Positions 27,126-35,474 of a DNA stretch of 64,000 nucleotides are shown here, piece after piece; position 1 is the stretch's first letter; each line of letters starts with the position of its first letter. The DNA comes from Bacteroides luhongzhouii (GTDB taxonomy: Bacteria > Bacteroidota > Bacteroidia > Bacteroidales > Bacteroidaceae): assembly GCF_009193295.2 (NCBI RefSeq), contig NZ_CP059973.1, positions 3,286,001 through 3,350,000 on the forward strand. The letters are read 5' to 3'. Below the pieces are notes generated by a model, which was not told the DNA's origin, searched no databases, and worked only from the letters and a program-made list of their open reading frames with translations. Both the position numbers and the translations under genes were made by a program.

Positions 27126-27602
27126 TTACTTGCTATTATAAGCAGTCAACATCCAAACTAGTTTTTCCTGTTCTTTCAGATAATCACTCATCATGGAAAC
27201 GGTCACTTCATCTCCGGCTTGAGAAGCGATAGACAGAATTTTACGTTCTTCACCGATCAGATAACTGATACTCTGAAGGATATTGTTCAGTGCCTGTTCG
27301 CCGTTGCTCACCTTATCTACTTCACTGATATTCGCCACTTTCAGATAATCGCTGAATTTGTTGGCAGGAGTACCGCCCAACATCAAGATACGTTCTGCAA
27401 TTTCATCCACCTTTTCGGCAGTGTCATCGTACATTTTTTCGAATTGGCTGTGGAGAACAAAGAAATCATGTCCTTTGATATTCCAGTGGAAACCGCGGAG
27501 ATTGGTGTAATACACTTGGAAGTCTGCTAATAGTTGTTGCAAAGATGCCACTACGTTGTTTGCTCCCGATTCGTTCAGTTTGATAAATTCTAAAGTTTTC
27601 AT
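27126..27602 (-). CDS. dps: Dps-family ferritin-like DNA-protection protein
   Basis: This 158-residue Dps mini-ferritin oxidises and stores iron and protects DNA during oxidative stress, assembling as a 12-mer. The ferroxidase-centre signature is clear: GFHWNIKGHDFFVLHSQFE, then the MYDDTAEKVDEIAERI helix. The start at 27602 (MKTLEFIKLNES) is chosen because a longer reading to 27653 would place the start inside the -7 region and adds a lysine-rich stretch foreign to the family. It is divergent from oxyR, with a shared promoter region between them, the classical arrangement for peroxide control in Bacteroides. Confidence 0.95.
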   Translation of the reverse strand: MKTLEFIKLNESGANNVVASLQQLLADFQVYYTNLRGFHWNIKGHDFFVLHSQFEKMYDDTAEKVDEIAERILMLGGTPANKFSDYLKVANISEVDKVSNGEQALNNILQSISYLIGEERKILSIASQAGDEVTVSMMSDYLKEQEKLVWMLTAYNSK

Positions 27603-27650
27603 ATTCTTTATTTTTAATGATTTATACTTGTTTTCTTTTTTTCTGTACTG

Positions 27651-27682
27651 CAAAGATAAGGCGGAAAATGCTTGTTGTCAAA
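27651..27682 (-). promoter_or_regulatory. dps promoter
   Basis: On the minus strand the -7 box is TATCTTTG (27658-27651) with a -33 TTTG at 27682-27679. It overlaps the -33 region of the divergent oxyR promoter. Confidence 0.6.
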
Positions 27683-27701
27683 CTGAAAATTTCTATCTTT
27701 G
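27672..27701 (+). promoter_or_regulatory. oxyR promoter
   Basis: The -7 box is TATCTTTG (27694-27701) with TTGTTG at 27672-27677. The overlap with the dps -33 element means that one OxyR-bound region could act on both genes. Confidence 0.6.
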
Positions 27702-27737
27702 CATAGATGAAATCTATAACTTAATATGATTTGATAG

Positions 27738-28664
27738 ATGACGATACAACAATTAGAATATATACTAGCCGTAGATCAGTTCAGGCATTTCGCACGGGCA
27801 GCCGAATATTGCCGTGTGACGCAACCCACTTTGAGTGCCATGATTCAGAAGCTGGAAGATGAATTGGGAGTAAAATTGTTCGATAGAACGGTACAACCTG
27901 TTTGTCCGACCCCCATCGGGCAGAAAGTGATAAATCAGGCTCGTGTGATTCTAGCACAGGCGGCTCAAGTAAAAGAAATCATCAGTGAAGATAAGCAGTC
28001 ATTATCAGGTGTGTTCCGTTTGGGAGTATTGCCAACTATCGCTCCTTATTTGCTTCCTCGCTTTTTCCCTCAACTGATGGAGAAATATCCCGAACTGGAT
28101 ATTCGTGTCACGGAAATGAAAACACAGGATATTCAGCAGGCTTTGCATGCCGGTGATTTGGATGCAGGGATTATTGCCAGTAAATTAGAAGACACATTCT
28201 TGACGGAAGAAACTCTTTTCTATGAGCAATTTTATGCTTATGTATCACGGAAAGAACCCTCATTCAAACATGACGTTATCCGCACTTCCGATATAACCGG
28301 TGAACATCTTTGGCTTTTGGACGAAGGACATTGTTTTCGTGACCAACTTGTCCGTTTCTGTCAGATGGAAGCGGTGAAGGTTAGTCAGATGGCTTATCGT
28401 TTGGGAAGCATGGAAACCTTTATGAGAATGGTAGAAAGTGGAAAAGGAATCACTTTTATTCCCGAACTGGCAGTAACTCAATTGACGGAAGAACAGCGAC
28501 AATTAGTACGTCCGTTTGCTATCCCCCGACCGACGCGGCAGGTGGTGCTGGTGACAAATAGAGATTTCATTCGTCACAGTTTGCTATGTGTTCTGAAAGA
28601 GGAAATAAAAGCAGCGGTCCCCAAAGAAATGCTTACTTTGCAGTCCATACAATGTTTGCTATAA
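27738..28664 (+). CDS. oxyR: OxyR, peroxide-sensing LysR-type regulator
   Basis: This 308-residue LysR-type regulator has an N-terminal winged helix-turn-helix (MTIQQLEYILAVDQFRHFAR and VTQPTLSAMIQKLEDELGV) and a periplasmic-binding-protein-like sensor domain. Two cysteines in GHCFRDQLVRFC fall exactly at positions 199 and 208, the numbering of the redox-active pair in E. coli OxyR, so disulfide-based peroxide sensing is well supported. It lies divergent from dps, a known OxyR target. In Bacteroides OxyR activates dps, katB and ahpC. No terminator is obvious after the stop. Confidence 0.97.
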   Translation: MTIQQLEYILAVDQFRHFARAAEYCRVTQPTLSAMIQKLEDELGVKLFDRTVQPVCPTPIGQKVINQARVILAQAAQVKEIISEDKQSLSGVFRLGVLPTIAPYLLPRFFPQLMEKYPELDIRVTEMKTQDIQQALHAGDLDAGIIASKLEDTFLTEETLFYEQFYAYVSRKEPSFKHDVIRTSDITGEHLWLLDEGHCFRDQLVRFCQMEAVKVSQMAYRLGSMETFMRMVESGKGITFIPELAVTQLTEEQRQLVRPFAIPRPTRQVVLVTNRDFIRHSLLCVLKEEIKAAVPKEMLTLQSIQCLL

Positions 28665-28800
28665 TAAATAGGAGATTGAGAGGATTCCGGAGAAATTCAT
28701 AGGAGTGAAGTCATAGCTCGATCCTTGCTTGATAAATGCGTTTACGATGTGCTCCATGTGGTAGAGGCAAATATGATATAAAAAAGTCCTTTGTTCATTT

Positions 28801-28947
28801 TATTGGCTTGTCTTTGCTTTCATTTTTGTATTAGTGGTGCTCGGCTCTACCGATTCGAAGAGGGGAGCGGGCAATCTGGCAGGACTTGCCACCGGTTTGA
28901 CTCTTGTATTGGTACATATTGTATGTATTCCCATCACAGGGACTTCC
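28801..28947 (+). pseudogene. Aquaporin (MIP family) relic
   Basis: In frame this reads FIFVLVVLGSTDSKRGAGN and then LAGLATGLTLVLVHIVCIP plus ITGTS, the fifth helix and loop of an AqpZ-like aquaporin. The expected second NPA motif should follow GTS directly but is lost; the sequence runs into unrelated codons (LYKNN). The 5' two thirds are also absent. It is the only gene-like content in the 28665-29076 gap apart from a terminator. Confidence 0.75.
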
Positions 28948-28980
28948 CTTTATAAGAATAACTTCTTATATAAAGATAAA

Positions 28981-29013
28981 AGGGCGGCAGTTTCACAACT
29001 ACCGCCCTCTTTT
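28981..29013 (+). terminator. Intrinsic terminator downstream of the aquaporin relic
   Basis: AGGGCGG (28981-28987) pairs with CCGCCCT (29002-29008), with an inner AGT/ACT pairing and T residues following. It probably once terminated the aquaporin gene. Confidence 0.8.
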
Positions 29014-29076
29014 GCGTAATTAATATATTATATTAAAAAAGAGTGTGTTTTGCACATTTACATTAGATTTATAATC

Positions 29077-29799
29077 TTAGGGAAATTTTACTTCATAAGT
29101 TTTCGGTCCGCCATAGATCGTATTGACACGAATTCTTAATCCTTTTTTCCCTTCCATCCGGTCTTTAATCTTATCCAGTTTGAAAGATACATATCCTTCG
29201 CCTAAGCTTTGAGGATAATCACCTTCACTGTTATGACGGAATTCCAGATTGATATATTCGTCCTCCGCATTGTCCTCGTCAGTAGTGGGAGCAGACTCTT
29301 CTTTGTCGTTGATCACCAGATTCAGGAAATGTTTTTTATCTTCACTATGCGTTCCATAATATTGGAATTCAATCGTCAGATATTTATTATCCTTATTGAT
29401 CCACATATAAGTCGTGTTGATCTTGTCATCTCCGACTTTTTCTTCGTCATTGTCATCTTCACCCATCGTGATGATGTCTTTAGTTAAGATTGGATTGATA
29501 CCTCTCACCTGAATATTATGGTCGTATCCATTCACAGGCTCTTCCAGCTCGTTAAATATCACAAAAGCTCGTTGTCCTTCCACCCAATCTTTATTATTCC
29601 ATCCTTGCGCATTACTGGGATACATCTTTTTCCCGTCATCCAAAGTGAAATAAAATTCCTTGCTATCCTGGCTAATCATATTGATGGTACTGATAACCAG
29701 AAGATCGGACGGGTTGTCATCGTTGTCCAAACATGACTGGAGAATCGGCATTGTAGTCATAATAGCAAAGATAAAGGCAATGAATTTCAATTTCTTCAT
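29077..29799 (-). CDS. NigD-like lipoprotein
   Basis: This 240-residue lipoprotein (LQSC, Cys23) has an acidic mature N-terminus (LDNDDNPSD), a NigD-like N-terminal OB-type domain ([19 protein letters not shown]), an acidic loop ([13 protein letters not shown]) and a C-terminal beta domain ending in YEVKFP. NigD-like proteins are Bacteroidota surface lipoproteins of poorly known function. It is transcribed away from the sigma/anti-sigma pair that follows. In B. thetaiotaomicron, NigD-type lipoproteins lie beside and belong to the regulons of Das/Dma regulators, so this gene is a plausible target of the sigma factor at 29976. Confidence 0.87.
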   Translation of the reverse strand: MKKLKFIAFIFAIMTTMPILQSCLDNDDNPSDLLVISTINMISQDSKEFYFTLDDGKKMYPSNAQGWNNKDWVEGQRAFVIFNELEEPVNGYDHNIQVRGINPILTKDIITMGEDDNDEEKVGDDKINTTYMWINKDNKYLTIEFQYYGTHSEDKKHFLNLVINDKEESAPTTDEDNAEDEYINLEFRHNSEGDYPQSLGEGYVSFKLDKIKDRMEGKKGLRIRVNTIYGGPKTYEVKFP

Positions 29800-29911
29800 A
29801 TACTTACTTAGGTTTTAGATTATATAAAATGGTTCCTTTGTATTGTGAAAATGCAGTGGGATAGAAAATATTGCATTTGAATCTGTTAAAGAAACAAAAG
29901 TGATAAAAGAG

Positions 29912-29942
29912 TTGTTCTCTCTATGCAGTATTTCTATCTTTG
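29912..29942 (+). promoter_or_regulatory. Promoter of the Das-like sigma gene
   Basis: The -7 box is TATCTTTG (29935-29942), with TTG at 29912-29914, upstream of the ATG at 29976. Confidence 0.55.
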
Positions 29943-29975
29943 CTGCATTTATAAGTTAAACACGTGTATAAGAGA

Positions 29976-30524
29976 ATGGAAGAATTAGAGTTGTCGGAAC
30001 AATGCAGGCTAGGCAATAACCAAGCTCGCAAAGAACTGTATGAGCAGTATGCGGGACGTCTGTTTGGCATCTGTCTTCGTTATACCGGCGACCGTGATAC
30101 GGCCCAGGATCTGCTTCACGACGGTTTTTTAAAGATATTCGATTCCTTCGACAAGTTCACCTGGAGGGGTGAAGGCTCCCTGCGGGCTTGGATGGAAAGG
30201 GTGATGGTCAACACAACTTTGCAATATCTCCGGAAAAATGATGTAATCAATCAGTCGGCACCATTAGAAGAGTTGCCTGAAGAATATGAAGAACCGGACG
30301 CTTCTGATGTAGAAGCTATTCCACAGAAAGTGTTGATGCAGTTTATAGAAGAACTACCTGCCGGATATCGTACAGTGTTTAATCTTTATACATTCGAAGA
30401 CAAATCGCATAAAGAAATCGCACAGGAATTAGGTATTAATGAAAAATCTTCGGCTTCGCAACTATTTCGTGCGAAGAGTGTATTGGCAAAAAGAGTAAAA
30501 GAATGGATAATGCATAATGGATAG
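29976..30524 (+). CDS. ECF sigma factor (Das-like, ECF21-type by context)
   Basis: This 182-residue ECF sigma factor has region 2 (ARKELYEQYAGRLFGICLRY and AQDLLHDGFLKIFDSF) and region 4 (LPAGYRTVFNLYTFEDKSHK, then EIAQELGINEKSSASQLFRA). The ATG at 29976 is used; a GTG at 29964 would add four residues. It lacks the hydrophobic C-terminal tail of the PUL-type sigma factors in the window. The gene 6 bases downstream encodes a protein with an inner-membrane helix and an outer-membrane barrel, so the pair matches the Das/Dma arrangement rather than the FecR type. Confidence 0.9.
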   Translation: MEELELSEQCRLGNNQARKELYEQYAGRLFGICLRYTGDRDTAQDLLHDGFLKIFDSFDKFTWRGEGSLRAWMERVMVNTTLQYLRKNDVINQSAPLEELPEEYEEPDASDVEAIPQKVLMQFIEELPAGYRTVFNLYTFEDKSHKEIAQELGINEKSSASQLFRAKSVLAKRVKEWIMHNG

Positions 30525-30530
30525 ATAGAG

Positions 30531-31829
30531 ATGGAAGAGAAAGAATTGTGGATGAATAAGTTGAAGGAGAAGCTCGCGGATTATTCCGAGCCGGTGCCTG
30601 CTTCCGGTTGGGAACAACTGGAGAAAGAACTTATGCCTCCTGTGGAGAAGAAAATATATCCTTATCGAAAATGGATGATGGCTGCTGCGGCTGTTATATT
30701 GTTAGCTGTCGTTTCGTCAGTAAGTCTGTATTTTCTGGGGACACCGGCTGCGGATGAAATACGTCATATAAAAACTCCGGCATTGGCATCTACACCCGAT
30801 GCGTTGCCGGGTGTGCAACAGCCGGATGTGCAGGGCACTTCCGTAGAACCTGTTTTGCGACCTGTGGCTCGTGAAGACCGTTTGGCGAAAATTGATAAGA
30901 ATTTTACAGAACAGAAAACAAATGCAGAGCAATCTGCAATAGAAAATAACAACGAACCTGTAACAGGGAATGAAAATAATCCTGTGATTGAGGAAGACCA
31001 GACGCTCAAAGGCGAGACGGAGCAGACGAAAAATGGAGCCAAACAGGTAGACAGTGAAAATGTGGGTCAGGCTACGCAGTCACAGGATACCGAACGGTCG
31101 AACAACAGGCCGCGTCGCCCTTCCGGCAGAGACAAGCTGCATATTCCGGCAGAAAAAAGAGCATCTCAAAAAGGAACATGGTCCATGGGACTCTCGGTAG
31201 GAAATTCGGGCGGAGCATCCACAGAAGTCGGTGCCGGCTCTCATGCTTATATGTCTCGTGTGAGTATGCTTTCTGTTTCCAACGGTTTGATGGAGATACC
31301 TAACGATCAGACATTGGTTTTTGAAGATGGAGTGCCTTATCTGCGTCAGGCAAAACAAGTGGTTGACATTAAGCACCATCAGCCTATTTCTTTCGGATTG
31401 TCCGTCCGTAAAGGGCTGGCAAAAGGATTTTCTCTCGAAACGGGATTGACTTACACGTTGCTTTCTTCGGATGCGAAACTGGCGGGTGAAAATCAGCAGA
31501 TAGAGCAAAAACTGCATTATGTCGGTATTCCGCTGCGTGCCAACTGGAATTTTCTTGATAAAAAATTCGTTACTCTCTACGTTTCCGGTGGAGGTATGGT
31601 AGAGAAATGTGTTTATGGAAAGCTCGGTTCCGAGAAAGAAACTGTGAAACCTCTGCAATTCTCGGTATCCGGTGCGGTAGGTGCACAGGTGAACGCAACG
31701 AAACGTCTGGGTATCTACGTAGAACCCGGTGTTGCTTATTTTTTCAATGACGGTTCGGATATGCAGACCATACGTAAAGAGAATCCGTTTAATTTCAATA
31801 TACAGGCTGGTATCCGCCTGACTTATTAA
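30531..31829 (+). CDS. Dual-membrane-spanning anti-sigma factor (Dma-like)
   Basis: This 432-residue protein has a cytoplasmic N-terminal segment (1-47, amphipathic, WMNKLKEKLADYSEPVPASG), one membrane helix (48-69), and a long polar, probably disordered periplasmic linker (70-210). From about 213 an eight-strand-type outer-membrane beta-barrel runs to the aromatic C-terminus (FNFNIQAGIRLTY). One chain would therefore cross both membranes. This architecture is that of the Dma family, described in B. thetaiotaomicron as anti-sigma factors controlling outer-membrane vesicle production. It starts 6 bases after the cognate sigma gene. No signal peptidase site is seen, as expected for an anchored N-terminus. 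Function here is inferred from architecture and context. Confidence 0.82.
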   Translation: MEEKELWMNKLKEKLADYSEPVPASGWEQLEKELMPPVEKKIYPYRKWMMAAAAVILLAVVSSVSLYFLGTPAADEIRHIKTPALASTPDALPGVQQPDVQGTSVEPVLRPVAREDRLAKIDKNFTEQKTNAEQSAIENNNEPVTGNENNPVIEEDQTLKGETEQTKNGAKQVDSENVGQATQSQDTERSNNRPRRPSGRDKLHIPAEKRASQKGTWSMGLSVGNSGGASTEVGAGSHAYMSRVSMLSVSNGLMEIPNDQTLVFEDGVPYLRQAKQVVDIKHHQPISFGLSVRKGLAKGFSLETGLTYTLLSSDAKLAGENQQIEQKLHYVGIPLRANWNFLDKKFVTLYVSGGGMVEKCVYGKLGSEKETVKPLQFSVSGAVGAQVNATKRLGIYVEPGVAYFFNDGSDMQTIRKENPFNFNIQAGIRLTY

Positions 31830-31850
31830 TGAGAACTACCTTACTGAACA

Positions 31851-31935
31851 TAGTGACGGTATCCGTTCAAGATAGCGTCACTATCCTGATTAGATAGCGT
31901 CACTATCCTGACCGGATGGCGTCACTATCCTGATA
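31851..31935. repeat. Tandem 22-bp repeats with one inverted unit
   Basis: AGATAGCGTCACTATCCTGA occurs twice identically (31870-31889 and 31892-31911) and once with two changes (31914-31933), with a 22-bp period. An inverted partial unit at 31851-31863 can pair with 31871-31883 over 13 positions with one mismatch. It lies between the Dma-like gene and the locus 3 sigma gene. Confidence 0.85.
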
Positions 31936-31954
31936 TTAGTATCTTTTTCCTCAT

Positions 31955-32024
31955 AAAAATCGGATAATTGAGAAAATATTAATAATATTGTCACCTGTTA
32001 ATGGTCTATGGTTGCATACCTTTG
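31955..32024 (+). promoter_or_regulatory. Conserved upstream element and promoter of the locus 3 sigma gene
   Basis: Bases 31955-31997 (containing CGGATAA, then AATATTAATAATATT, then GTCAC) recur at 46978-47021 before the locus 4 sigma gene. A -7 box TACCTTTG is at 32017-32024, 18 bases before the ATG. Confidence 0.5.
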
Positions 32025-32041
32025 TTGCAAAATTCTAAGCT

Positions 32042-32638
32042 ATGGTGAATTTTACAGATGAAAAACATTTATTAATTGATTTAAAAGACGGTTCTTTTCA
32101 AGCATTTGAAAGATTGTATAATATGTACAGCGGTAAACTGTACAATTTCATTATGCGGCTTTCTTCCGGCAATCAATATATGGCTGAAGAAGTAGTGCAA
32201 TCCACTTTTATCCGTATATGGGAAGTGCGTGAGAAAGTCGATACCAACGCTTCGTTTATTTCTTTTCTTTGTACGATAGCTAAGAATTTACTGATGAATA
32301 TGTATCAGCGTCAGACCGTTGAATATGTTTACAATGAATATCTGCTGAAAAGCGGACTAGACTGTGATTCGCAGACGGAAGATACTATTGATCTCCGTTT
32401 CTTAAACGATTATATCGACTCATTAGCAGAAGAATTGCCGGCACAGCGAAAGAAAATATTTATCCTCAGTAAGCGTCAGAACTATACGAATAAGGAAATA
32501 GCCGAAATGATGGGAATTTCTGAAAGTACAGTTGCTACACAATTATCTTTGGCGGTGAAGTTTATGCGTGAGCAGTTGATGAAGCATTATGATAAGGTAA
32601 TTGCACTTCTGATCGCCTTTTTTGTTAATGAAATGTAA
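32042..32638 (+). CDS. ECF sigma factor of locus 3
   Basis: This 198-residue ECF sigma factor has region 2 (AFERLYNMYSGKLYNFIMRL and AEEVVQSTFIRIWEVRE) and region 4 (LPAQRKKIFILSKRQNYTNK, then EIAEMMGISESTVATQLSLA), followed by the hydrophobic tail ALLIAFFVNEM. The anti-sigma gene starts 67 bases later. The start ATG at 32042 gives MVNFTDEKHLL, matching MIEFSDEKFLL of the locus 4 sigma factor, which supports both start choices and their common ancestry. Confidence 0.93.
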   Translation: MVNFTDEKHLLIDLKDGSFQAFERLYNMYSGKLYNFIMRLSSGNQYMAEEVVQSTFIRIWEVREKVDTNASFISFLCTIAKNLLMNMYQRQTVEYVYNEYLLKSGLDCDSQTEDTIDLRFLNDYIDSLAEELPAQRKKIFILSKRQNYTNKEIAEMMGISESTVATQLSLAVKFMREQLMKHYDKVIALLIAFFVNEM

Positions 32639-32705
32639 TTGTAATACACGTTTTTGGATAGTAGATAGGATGAAAATGTATACTTGTAAATAAGTAGGAA
32701 AGAAG

Positions 32706-33668
32706 ATGGATAAGATATATTATAAAGAACTGATTGAGAAGTATTTCGACGGAAATATAACGGATGCTGAAATAAAAGAGCTCTCCGATTGGATAAAGAA
32801 CGACCGCCATTTACAAAACTGGTGGGAAGAAGAATTTTCCAAATCGGATGCTGATATTAATCCGATGCTGCGTGACGAACTATTTGCCCGAATCAAAGAA
32901 GAGACACAAGGAAAAGAGAAAACAAGAACTGTTCGCATGAATCCTTGGAAATGGGCTGCCGCCATCGTTTTACCCATTTGTATTGCCTTCTTCACCTACT
33001 ATCTTATAGATTCTTCGCAAACAATGGGAGCTCCCTTTATAGTAAAAGCCGATAAAGGAGATAAAGCAACCATTGAATTGCCGGATGGAACGAATGTCGT
33101 TCTCAATTCAGCTTCACAATTAAGCTATCTGAATAACTTCGGAGAAAATGTACGTCGTGTGCAACTGAATGGTGAAGCCTATTTCAAAGTAGCTCATGAT
33201 GAAAAGCACGCCTTTATAGTACAGGTAGGCGATTTGGAAGTGAAAGTACTCGGTACTTCTTTTAATGTATCTGCCTATGAAGATGCTAAAGACGTGACAG
33301 TCGTTCTTTTGGAAGGAAAAGTAGGGGTTTATGCGCAGAAAACATCGCATATCATGAAGCCCGGCGACAAAATAGAATATAATAAAGCCACTCATAAGAT
33401 AACAGCCACTCAAGTACACCCGAGTGACTACATTGAATGGACGAAAGGAAATATCTATTTTGAGAAAGAATCTTTGGAAAATATAATGAAAACCCTTTCA
33501 CGCATTTATGACGTAGAGATTCGTTTCGACTCCAATAAACTACCTAATGAATATTTCACCGGAACCATTCCGGGAGGCGGTATACAGAATGCGCTGAATA
33601 TTCTGATGCTTACTTCACCTTTCTATTATGAAATGGACGGTTCGGTGATTGTCTTGAAGGAGAAATAA
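32706..33668 (+). CDS. FecR-family anti-sigma factor of locus 3
   Basis: This 320-residue anti-sigma factor has a cytoplasmic domain (1-81, with FDGNITDAEIKELSDWIKND), a membrane helix (82-101), and a periplasmic FecR domain (ATIELPDGTNVVLNSASQLS near 120-140, VKVLGTSFNVSAYE near 180). The C-terminal DUF4974-type part follows (NIYFEKESLENIMKTLSRIY near 250). Its usual downstream partner, the STN-bearing SusC, is displaced by the nuclease-like gene at 33745. The signalling link to the SusC at 35475 is inferred. Confidence 0.93.
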   Translation: MDKIYYKELIEKYFDGNITDAEIKELSDWIKNDRHLQNWWEEEFSKSDADINPMLRDELFARIKEETQGKEKTRTVRMNPWKWAAAIVLPICIAFFTYYLIDSSQTMGAPFIVKADKGDKATIELPDGTNVVLNSASQLSYLNNFGENVRRVQLNGEAYFKVAHDEKHAFIVQVGDLEVKVLGTSFNVSAYEDAKDVTVVLLEGKVGVYAQKTSHIMKPGDKIEYNKATHKITATQVHPSDYIEWTKGNIYFEKESLENIMKTLSRIYDVEIRFDSNKLPNEYFTGTIPGGGIQNALNILMLTSPFYYEMDGSVIVLKEK

Positions 33669-33685
33669 GTGGAACTTTCATTGAG

Positions 33686-33721
33686 TATCTTTGTTTATTC
33701 ATTGAATAACGTCTATATTTG
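33686..33721 (+). promoter_or_regulatory. Tandem promoters of the first nuclease-like gene
   Basis: Two -7 boxes, TATCTTTG (33686-33693) and TATATTTG (33714-33721), precede the ATG at 33745. TTATTC and GAATAA separated by three bases form a small palindrome between them. The gene therefore seems independently transcribed within locus 3. Confidence 0.5.
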
Positions 33722-33744
33722 TGGTACACTAATTTGAAGATGCA

Positions 33745-35304
33745 ATGAATATATTAGAGCGTAAATTGCCGATAGGGATACAGACATTTGAAAAGATGCG
33801 TGCAGAGGGGTGTTTGTATGTGGATAAAACAGCCATTATATATCAGATAGCAGCTACTAAAGTGCCTTATTTCCTTAGTCGTCCCCGTCGTTTTGGCAAA
33901 AGTCTGTTAATTTCTACTTTTGAGGCCTACTTTCAAGGTCGTAAAGACCTTTTTGAAGGCTTGGCAATTGAAAAGTTAGAGACGAAGTGGGAGCAATATC
34001 CGGTTCTACATCTTGATTTGAATGCGAAAAAATATGAGACGGCGGCAGATTTGGTCGCCATGCTAAACCAGTATTTGGAGAAATGGGAAGCCGTATATGG
34101 TGATGAGAAGAAAGACCGTAGTCCTGAAGAACGTTTTAGTTATATCATTGAGCAAGCCTACCTGAAAACAGGAAAAGGAGTTGTGGTATTGGTTGATGAG
34201 TATGATAAACCTTTGCTGCAAGCCCTTTTAGATGAGAACCTGTTGGATGAATACCGTCGTATTCTGAAAGCCTTTTATGGTGTACTGAAAAGTTCCGACC
34301 GCTATCTTCGGTTTATATTCTTGACAGGAGTCACAAAATTCGCCCAGGTAAGTGTATTCAGTGATTTGAATCAACTGAATGATATAAGTATGAAAATTCC
34401 TTATGCCAATATTTGTGGTATTACTAAAAAGGAGTTAGTATCCACATTTACTCCCGAGTTGGAGCGGTTGGCAGAAGTGCAGGAGATGTCTTTTGAAGAT
34501 ACTGTCGATAAAATGACGGCGATGTACGATGGCTATCACTTTACATATAGCGAAGATGGATTGTTTAACCCCTTCAGTGTCCTCAATGTCTTTGATGGAT
34601 TAATGTTTGATAATTACTGGTTTCAGACCGGTACTCCTACCTATCTTGTAGACCTACTGAAACAAAGTGATTATGATTTACGTTTGCTGATAGATGGCTT
34701 GGAAGTAGGAAGTTCCGGATTTGCCGAATACCGTGCAGAGACAAAGAATCCCCTTCCGATGATCTACCAAAGTGGTTATCTGACAATTAAAAACTTTGAT
34801 AAATCATTGAACCTATATACGCTAGGTTTTCCGAATGATGAGGTCAAATATGGCTTTCTTAAATTCCTGATCCCCTATTATACACCCATCTCTTCTGATG
34901 AAACGGATTTTAATGCAGTTAAGTTTGTCCGTGAACTTCAGTCGGGCGACGTTCATTCCTTTATGGAACGTATGAAATCATTCTTTGCCGACATTCCCTA
35001 CGAATTGAACACAAAGACCGAACGGCATTATCAGGTTATCTTTTATCTCGTCTTTAAGTTGATGGGACAATATGTAGATGCAGAAGTCCGTAGCGCAAAA
35101 GGTCGTGCCGATGCCGTGGTGAAAACGAAAGACCGTATTTATGTATTTGAGTTTAAACTGGAAGGAACAGTAGACGAAGCTCTGAAACAAATAGATGAAA
35201 AAGGATATTTGTTACCTTACCGGACAGACGGGCGTGAGCTAGTAAAAGTGGGAGTTTCCTTTAATGCTGAAGAACGTAATATTGGTGAATACAAAGTAAT
35301 ATAA
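33745..35304 (+). CDS. AAA-ATPase-like / PD-(D/E)XK nuclease family protein, copy 1
   Basis: This 519-residue protein has the AAA-ATPase-like plus PD-(D/E)XK (PDDEXK_9) architecture that is common in Bacteroides. The N-terminus KLPIGIQTFEKMR leads into an unusual P-loop FLSRPRRFGKSLL (G51-K52-S53). The Walker B is VVLVDEYDKPLL. The C-terminal nuclease core has D456 (GRADAVV) and E469-F-K471 (VFEFKLEG). Physiological role is unknown. It sits between the anti-sigma and susC genes with its own promoters and its own terminator (35334), so it looks like inserted cargo. A homologue (45266-46834) shares near-identical stretches, such as STFEAYFQGRKDLFEGLAIE. Confidence 0.85.
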   Translation: MNILERKLPIGIQTFEKMRAEGCLYVDKTAIIYQIAATKVPYFLSRPRRFGKSLLISTFEAYFQGRKDLFEGLAIEKLETKWEQYPVLHLDLNAKKYETAADLVAMLNQYLEKWEAVYGDEKKDRSPEERFSYIIEQAYLKTGKGVVVLVDEYDKPLLQALLDENLLDEYRRILKAFYGVLKSSDRYLRFIFLTGVTKFAQVSVFSDLNQLNDISMKIPYANICGITKKELVSTFTPELERLAEVQEMSFEDTVDKMTAMYDGYHFTYSEDGLFNPFSVLNVFDGLMFDNYWFQTGTPTYLVDLLKQSDYDLRLLIDGLEVGSSGFAEYRAETKNPLPMIYQSGYLTIKNFDKSLNLYTLGFPNDEVKYGFLKFLIPYYTPISSDETDFNAVKFVRELQSGDVHSFMERMKSFFADIPYELNTKTERHYQVIFYLVFKLMGQYVDAEVRSAKGRADAVVKTKDRIYVFEFKLEGTVDEALKQIDEKGYLLPYRTDGRELVKVGVSFNAEERNIGEYKVI

Positions 35305-35333
35305 TCGTTTATTGAGTAAAATATAGAATAGAG

Positions 35334-35369
35334 CCATTCCGGAGCCCACTACTTAGGAATGGTTTTTTT
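35334..35369 (+). terminator. Intrinsic terminator after nuclease copy 1
   Basis: CCATTCC (35334-35340) pairs with GGAATGG (35356-35362), followed by seven T residues. It shares the CCATTCCGG core with the terminators at 45209 and 57863. Confidence 0.85.
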
Positions 35370-35474
35370 GTTCTCTGAATTGAATAAGTTAACGAGAGTT
35401 AAAGTCTGATAGGCGATTGGACGAGTGAGTATAGTAGTCTGTATACCTATCAAACAACTTAAAAGTTTTGATAT

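Noticed and set aside
28834..29019. A 61-codon open frame that could be called a small membrane protein
   Set aside because: It is the fifth-helix fragment of an aquaporin without its start, first NPA loop or second NPA motif, and it runs into a terminator stem; it was annotated as a relic instead.
31851..31935. CRISPR-like array
   Set aside because: The units are nearly contiguous (2-base gaps), palindromic and only three; there are no spacers and no cas genes.
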